Source of the DNA: Oscheius dolichura
Lineage: Eukaryota; Nematoda; Chromadorea; Rhabditida; Rhabditidae
Reading direction: 5' to 3'
DNA: 64,000 nt
Assembly (NCBI GenBank): GCA_932521035.1
Contig: OW051497.1
Span: 11,036,001-11,100,000, forward strand
Position 1 is the first letter of the stretch, and each line of letters begins with the position of its first letter. Made by a program: the position numbers and the translations under genes. This document shows, in pieces, positions 57,450 to 64,000 of the stretch. Below the pieces are notes generated by a model. It worked only from the letters and a program-made list of their open reading frames with translations. It searched no databases and was not told the DNA's origin.

Positions 57450-60400
57450 ATAAGGTATATCCCCTGCAACAGGGAGAATAGACGCCGGTTAGTATTATTT
57501 ACGCGAAGGCAGGGAATAAGTTAATAATTTTCACTCTCGTAAATTTGTAACTTATTGTTTCTGACACGACTCGAACATCAACAATCTCTTTCTTCTTGCT
57601 CGTGCACCTTGAGAGAGCATCTCCGAAAGGCAGAATATGCAATTTTTCATTAGATGAACCCTGCGAATAATCAAATGAGCTTCGGGCAATATGGCCTGTC
57701 AGATGGACGGCATGATCCAAACTGACATCTAATATACTCACAAAGGAAAGGTTAAAATGGACTTTGGCTATCGAAGTACTGAACTTTTGATAAAATTTAT
57801 GGTCATTTTAAATAAAGATTCCAAGGGTTTCCTTTAAGGAACAAAGCTCAACCCCATCTTCTGCTTGAGTTCTAATTTAAGGGTAATGAGGGGTAAATAC
57901 TATTAAATGCAGAGCAGATTGCCCGGGATAAGAACAAAGCAGGATGTTCACTGGAGAAAGAAAAAGTGTTGAGACTAACATAAAAGTGGGAAGAAGACGT
58001 GACAAAGGGAATTCTACAAATGTCCTTTGGATAAAGGATCCTTTATTCTTTAATTAAGACGAGGAAGAAGGAGGAGTTAATGTATGGAAATACCCCCCAT
58101 CGAGGATGAGATTGACCAAGGCCCAAAAAGGGCAATTCCATCTTTTTAGATCCTTCCTAGAGGAAGATTGGAAGAGATTTACCGTGGAGCTTTCAAGCTA
58201 GCTAGAGATCGTATCTAGTTTGTCGAAATAAAAGCAGCCATTGTCGTTTCACATGTGTGATATAGTACAGTACTAGGAGAGTCCCCAAAATATGGGGTTT
58301 AATGTGAATACTATATACTAAGGGAATGGGGAATGATGACCCGAAAAGTTGGCACACACACTTTGGAATAAGAAGTAGATGGATGGGAGGACGTGGGTTC
58401 TGTCTCTAGAGAGTATGAGTACGCGCTGTGTTCGCAACTTATACGCTCGAAATCATTGTTTAGGGCAAATGCTAGATGGGGCAATAGTTGTTGATAAGTC
58501 ACTCAACAGCCAACAATATCGTGCTCTTCAAAACGGTGTTCTTCCTCTTCAGGGAGCGACAGAAAATAGAAGACAAGATTTAGGTTACTGTATTAGATTT
58601 TATAAGAATTTTAAGAAGGGAAGGGTTACTGTATCAGGTTTATAAATAAGGTTAAAGAAAAAGGAAGTCCACTTCTATAAGGCATGGTCGAGGAGTGGGC
58701 TTCATTGAATTTCCCTGTAAACGGAAGTTCTACGATTAGATTTCCTCCCTTTGTTCTGACTCGGAAAACATTCTTAGGTTGTAAATATAGTAAGTCGCAC
58801 TTGTACGCACGACAGAAACTGATTAGCGAAGTAAAAACTTAATTTACGAAAAATTTGATGTTGACACGACTACTTCAGTCTTTGCAGAGCACAACAAACA
58901 TCGCTGGCTACTTATAGTTTGCATAAATGACCCAATGTCGTAAGCTGTCTGCTCAATTAATACAGGAACAAAAAACATCCGTCCTGCTATGAAAAATAAG
59001 GGGAATGGATCAGCTTCACTGGTCCCCATGCAACACTAAAGAGAGTGGTCGTAGTACCCAATGGCACATGTGGGTGAGAAGAAGATTGTTTTGGTCGGTC
59101 GGAGAGTATCTCATAACCTCTCTTAATATAGAAGTATAGCAACCAACGATGACTATATTTGGAAAGCTCATTTTTCGAAGGGGGGCCAACCCGTGAGGGT
59201 GGTTCTTAAACTGAGTTGATCGGGCTGAACTAGTTAGAGGAGAGGACCTCGCTCTAAAGTATTGTCTAGAAAATGAATTGAACACACGAACGGAAGGAGA
59301 AAAAATACATTAAATAAAGAGATTAGGACCAGAATGGCTTTGCAGACAAATCGAATAATCTGTGGGGGTGGAGAGGGAGTTGAAACTGAGAAAAGCCCTC
59401 CATTGGAAACGAAGAAATAGCCGTAATTAGGGCTAGTTGCTTTAAAAATAGCCGAGACGCCGTTGAACAAATGCGCACGGCATGGCTGTGAGGAGAACAA
59501 TGACTAGTTTGCACAGGAGGACAATACCTTAAGTTCAAGATAATGAGAATGGAACCGAGTTGGGGGAGGACGCGAGGCGTGCGAAGCTCTCATCGAAACG
59601 CAATTACATGCACGAATGCCAGGAGAGATGTCCGGATGGATAGCCCAGATGAAAGTGAGAAGGAACAAACTCAGCTGCTGGCTCTAGTGACTTTTTGATT
59701 AAAAAGGTCAAGAGTTTCAGTGGCGGATGGCGAGCTCGAAGGCAATCGCCGCGCCCTGAGACTGATTGTCGTGGGAAATTCTTTTGAAATGCAGCTACCG
59801 GAAACTCGGCATCATCTGGAAAGAAAGGTGAAGTACAAATTGCCTAGCAACTTCTATTTTGTTGAAAATGAATCATACTGCAAACAGAGAGCCTGGAATC
59901 AAAGCAAACTTGTCGAACAGGCCTAGCAGATCGTTAGATTGAAATTAATAAAGGGATGATTAGAAACGAAGGATATGTGGACCTTGTGGTTTTTCACAAG
60001 GCGGGATCTTTTTCGAGAGCATTGGTCCTAAATCCCGGATGCATTAATCACATAGTATCATAACCTCCAGGGGAATGCCCAGAGTTTATCCACCTAGAGC
60101 ATGTGACCCAAATAATGGAAAACAGGAGATCTAGTCTGGCATGTTTTCTATTCAGCCTATATGACCGTCTGTAGAACAAAGAGGTGGTGAAGACAAACTT
60201 CAAATGGTCTTGGAGCCGTGCTTGACCTAAGAGAGGGAGATAATGATCACAACCGTCCCTTCGCCAAATTAATCGAAGAGTCCCACTATTTTCATCAACG
60301 TTCCCCTCCTGTTCGTGGAATTCCTGATTTATATCGCTTCCCAACTTCCGCTAATATTGAGGAAAGAGCATATACTACTGCCGCATCTGCTAGCCATAAA

Positions 60401-61530
60401 GCGGCGCAGACAGATAGAAGTTTTGATGTTGCTCAGATGAGTGGGACGCTAATTGGCCCGATGTCCAAAAGAGATAATAAATTACTCAAAATTCTCCGTA
60501 TATAGAGAGGAAATAGTTCTCTCTATACTTGGAATGCCTTTTGATTCCAGACGGAACGGGTCAACAAGCTCGTGCTTCGAGCAAAGTAAGGGATCTCTCT
60601 TGGTAATGTTCTTCGTCCATTTGCGGAAATAGATCCTGAGGGGCCAGTGGTCTTTGAATCAAATGAAGGAGATTGAAATGGCTCCGGGAAGAGTGGGAAA
60701 CGCCACATAACCCAGGATCGCTGAACTGCAGCCACTCACATGAGCAATAGAGACTCCACAAAGACTTCTCTTTCGTCCAATTGTCCAGAACTTCCCGGTG
60801 TTAATGAAAAAATAGTAGACTGTGGTTGGAGTGTGTGGTAGTAAAGAAAAAGAAGCCACATGGTGAAGCCTAGCGTGATCAGACACCGTTTAGAACCTCA
60901 GCCACCGAATAACAAATGTGCCTGGGGGATTTTTGAAGATGATGGCGGCTATTTCAAGGATCAATTGGGTAGTTTCAGATGATAAACTGGGAAGATAAGT
61001 TCAAAAAACCGAAACTCTTTGGATTTCGTAAGAAGATTCAAAGCTCAACTCGTTTAATAATGCGCTATGAGATGAACGTGGCCGTCTCAAGAATTAAGAA
61101 ACAAGTAAGAAATTTTACTATTAATATAAAGAGGTGGGAGACTGCTAAGGCTATAAGGAGGATGTCAGGCGATGGAAATATTGTAAATCTACGTCACAGT
61201 TTCAAATTTCAAATTTAATCGGCCATAGTTATAAATGAACTAAACTAATTAAGGATCCACGCCTCCTCAGACCAAAAACATCTTGAACCCTCTTCAATTA
61301 CTCTTCAACCTACGCATTCTTCTTATCTTCTTCAAGATTCAAGACATTCTATTAGACCCTTTCTGGAGGGTCCGCTATTTCGGGCCGGTTAGGATAAGGG
61401 CTTCCCGATGATTTAGGCAGTTAAAAGACGAAAAGGGGAAGAAATGTTTCGGACGAAATGCAATAAGACGGCAGCAGTCATCAAAGAATCATTCGTGCTT
61501 CGTTTCCGTCTACCACAACACCAGACGCGA
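57450..61530. other. Intergenic, nothing supported
   Basis: About 4 kb with scattered open frames of up to 98 codons on both strands. None shows motifs or consistent splice partners. No RNA gene recognised. Confidence 0.45.
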
Positions 61531-61554
61531 ATAAAAACTTTATTGTGCGGCGTT

Positions 61555-61757
61555 CTATGTTTTCTTCTTGAACATGACTAGTGTGTGCCCTATAGTTCGT
61601 ATGAATGCGACAAGTTCAGGCCAGTGGCGTAAATATTCTTGCAGAGATTTCCCTTTTATGAACTTCTCTTTCGTCACTAGACGTGGGGCATGTCTCTCTT
61701 GCACATGTGACACGTATTGGCTATAGATATCAGCCTCATTCAACCACAAGGGTACTG
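61555..61757 (-). CDS. Possible terminal exon of an unassigned gene
   Basis: After a good acceptor (TTTTATTCTCAG) a frame runs LWLNEADIYSQYVSHVQERH... to MFKKKT*, followed by AATAAA near 61535. The composition looks coding. There is no ATG near its start and no obvious upstream exon in the 100 bases before the SRSX stop. It could be an alternative last exon, a second cistron, or chance. No family recognised. Confidence 0.3.
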
Positions 61758-61858
61758 AGAATAAAAGTTAACCTCTGGGAGAAATCAAAAACTCATTTAT
61801 CAAACTACAAACCTACAAGGTACAGTAATCTTCTGTGGAGGAACCAGTTAGAAATGAC

Positions 61859-63045
61859 TTAATCGACTATGGCAATCACTGAATGTGTGCTAATACTCTT
61901 GCTCACAGTCATCGTACTTGATTTTCTTGTATTCGGTGGAGGATTGGCTGTCATGGAGGCACTCGGCTCGTTGTCTGCTCGACCTTTCTCTTTTCCAAAT
62001 AGCCTCTTGACGGCTGCTCTGTACTCGGCGCTGTATTCCATACATTTTCGAAATTTAAATGGGTAGCATACTTTTTAAAGTAGAAAACGAAGAAATTGCT
62101 GGCGGTTGAGATATTCACTGTTATTCCAGCGTATTGTTGCATCACAATCATGTAGAATTCACTAATAGGCAGTTGGAGGGAAATGGTATTTGTCAGGGTG
62201 GTACACGTCCAGCCAAATACCACCATACCTACAGTAATAGCAATGGAAATGAATACTGACTTGAACCGGGAGCCTAAAATGGTCTGAAAATTATACATTA
62301 CTATCCTTACTTCCTCCTTTCTTCTTCAGTTCATAAGCAGCATAGATGTAGATGCCAATAATTGATATGTATAAAACGTAGCCAGTATACGTGAACATAC
62401 CGAAGCCACCCATCAATCCGATGGGAATAGAGCATTCAAATTTACTAGAAAGAGATTTGTGCTGTTGTAAATATAGAACATACTCTTCAATCCTGTACGC
62501 ATAACCAAGGTACATAAGGTAGCAGGTATAAAATATAGGAAAGATCAATTGGTAAGCAATGTACTTGAGTTTTATCTCTTGAAACATACGGTATCTAAAA
62601 CATTCTAATCTAATAACTCATACACTTGCTTGGCAGGGAAGATAATGGCAATTATTCTGTCTATGCCCATGGCTAGGATCATGGGTGCACCAAGATTGAC
62701 ACCTATTAGGGGTATAAACAGAATCCAATAGCAGTCAGTCTGCTTCACAGTGGCTAAACCTCAAACTTTTAGAGTTTTATGGGCTCGTACTCTTGGTGAA
62801 AACATTGTAAGCAAAGGGGAACTGCCCCGTTTCGTGCATAAGATCGGCTAGGCAGTTGATGGCTATAAGAATATGACATGGAGAACGAAGACGTCTGAAG
62901 GGATCGTTAGATTAAGAGCAGAAGACAATTACTTGTTTTTAAAAGTAGCTACAAGCAGTATAAAGTTCCCTGTGACGCCTATAATTGAACAGATACCGAA
63001 GAAGAATCCAATAGGTAGGACTAACGGGTGGATGCCTTCGAACAT
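61859..63045 (-). CDS. SRSX-type serpentine (7TM) receptor
   Basis: Nematode chemoreceptor-like GPCR. Start MFEGIHPLVLPIGFFFGICS at 63045, with TM1 IIGVTGNFILLVATFKN|K. The next exon reads RLRSPCHILIAINCLADLMH (TM2), followed by ETGQFPFAYNVF. The TM3 exon has DCYWILFIPLIG, then MILAMGIDRIIAIIFPAK. TM4-TM6 follow (YIAYQLIFPIFYTCYLMYLG; GMFTYTGYVLYISIIGIYIY; VFISIAITVGMVVFGWTC), then TM7 NFFVFYFKN|AEYRAAVKRLFG. A Ser-rich tail ends VIAIVD* at 61859. The ILI..NCL.D and GIDR motifs are typical of SRSX. All major joins are phase-consistent; the ligand is unknown. Confidence 0.87.
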
Positions 63046-63289
63046 CTCCCCACCTGGCAGAGAAAACGTGTGAACCTAAATCTCCCACGATGCCACACAC
63101 TAAACTAATTGGTACCAACCACCAAGAGAACATTTTAGCATACTTTTATTGAAAAACATGGCACAGTGGGAACGTCTTAATGAGTGGGTGGAGTACAAAA
63201 GGTGTGACAGTTCCTCCTGCTGTAAACGGTGCAGCAAGACAAGTAGTAATTCAAAAACAAGACGGATTAAAAAAAATACAGTAAGTTTT

Positions 63290-64000
63290 TCAGTTGTTGT
63301 GGGGCTTAAGCTTGGCGATGAGTTGAGCGTACTGGCGAGATTGAAGGTACCGTACGTAGGGGTCGTTGCGAAGGAGCTGAAAACAGTTTTTTTAGGATTT
63401 TTCGGTTCCTATTGTACGAATTTTCTGAATTCGTACGGATAACGATTTGTCAAGGCTCGTATGCCCAAAAGGGATTTGTTCGCCTGGGTCTAATTCCGTC
63501 AAAAGCAATCTCGTAGGAGGCATTTCGAGACAAACGGCTTTGTCTCGCGAGGCCGACGTCTCCCTGGCAATTCAGCTACCTGCTCTACATGCTTTACAGC
63601 CTCGTCAAAGATACCAATATCCACATCCGAGAGAAGGATACGCTGCTCGACGGTCTGACGTACCCCGTAGGGGAGGAAGACCTATAGTTATCGACTATCC
63701 CAGCATTTCGGGGCGTTTATTACCTCGTTGGCACAGCCGTCCATCAGATATGTTTGCTGTAAAATTTTGGCCATGTTTAACATAGCCGGAGATTTGTTCC
63801 TGGTTCCGCGAAATTCAACTACCGCTTCCCAAAAGCGTAAATTTTCTTCGGCGCGAATGTTTCGCAGAAAGAGCCGGAAGTGATGTCTTCCGACCTGAAT
63901 CGTATATTAATTCGTTATGCGCATCCTTTACATGATTTCCCAGAAGCGCTTCGAAGGAAGTAGCCCATCTCTCGGCTGTCTGCCTTGGCAGCAACTGCTC
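63290..64000 (-). CDS. RGS-domain protein, C-terminal part (5' end beyond the window)
   Basis: GTPase-activating protein for heterotrimeric G alpha subunits. Exons: 64000-63932 (open), 63894-63724, 63681-63580 and 63376-63290, all joined in phase 0. The RGS box reads RWATSFEALLGNH|VGRHHF, then RLFLRNIRAEENLRFWEAVV, SPAMLNMAKILQQTYLMDGC, IFDEAVKHVEQ|LLRNDPYV and RYLQSRQYAQLI, ending KPHNN*. The EENLRFW core contains the residues that contact G alpha. W.xSFExLL before the box is seen in R7 and R12 subfamilies; I cannot choose between them without the N-terminus. The tail is very short. It may act on the Gi/Go-type receptors nearby, but that is inference. Confidence 0.9.

Overview
This is eukaryotic DNA, almost certainly from a nematode. 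Genes are dense and made of short exons split by introns mostly 30-60 bases long (GT/AG, often ending TTTTAG or TTTCAG). Two families point to nematodes: a transthyretin-like secreted protein (50685-51297) and an SRSX-type serpentine receptor (61859-63045). AG acceptors just upstream of several start codons would suit spliced-leader addition. I cannot name the genus. Exon joins were worked out by eye from splice sites, reading phase and family resemblance; joins I could not settle are flagged.

Layout. 1-1557 (-): two-pore-domain K+ channel, cut by the left edge, with two alternative first exons. 4729-8728 (-): two tandem pepsin-like aspartic proteases with GATA-type sites upstream. 9030-10024 (+): secreted Kunitz/cysteine-rich protein. 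10248-14574 (-): D2-like dopamine receptor. 14.9-23.4 kb: no gene that I can support. 23408-23865 (-): unrecognised 138-residue protein. 25.6-26.7 kb: degenerate direct repeats. 27237-31054 (+): large extracellular fibronectin-III protein, anosmin-like at its N-terminal half. 33298-34524 (+): neurensin-like membrane protein. 36560-36827 (+): small secreted protein.

37.2-44.6 kb is the most unusual part. It is a tandem array of five small genes (A-E, minus strand) plus at least one decayed copy, encoding fast-diverging, highly acidic proteins. Most of them end in a short basic motif that looks like a nuclear localisation signal. Each gene sits downstream of a copy of a roughly 350-400 bp upstream repeat that is better conserved than the coding sequence. 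They share unusual introns and a final exon of only two or three codons. Two strong inverted repeats and a relic of the small secreted gene lie within or beside the array.

44877-48333 (-): MTA/LIN-40-type subunit of the NuRD chromatin complex. 49246-50544 (+): APC10 (DOC domain) with a long acidic N-terminal extension, followed closely by the transthyretin-like gene. 51363-54415 (-): amine-receptor-like GPCR that lacks the usual TM3 aspartate. 54.5-61.5 kb: no supported gene. 61859-63045 (-): SRSX-like receptor. 63290-64000 (-): C-terminal part of an RGS protein, cut by the right edge.

Neuronal signalling parts are common here (K2P channel, two or three GPCRs, RGS, neurensin-like), but nothing shows that they are co-regulated. 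The proteases look like an intestinal pair.
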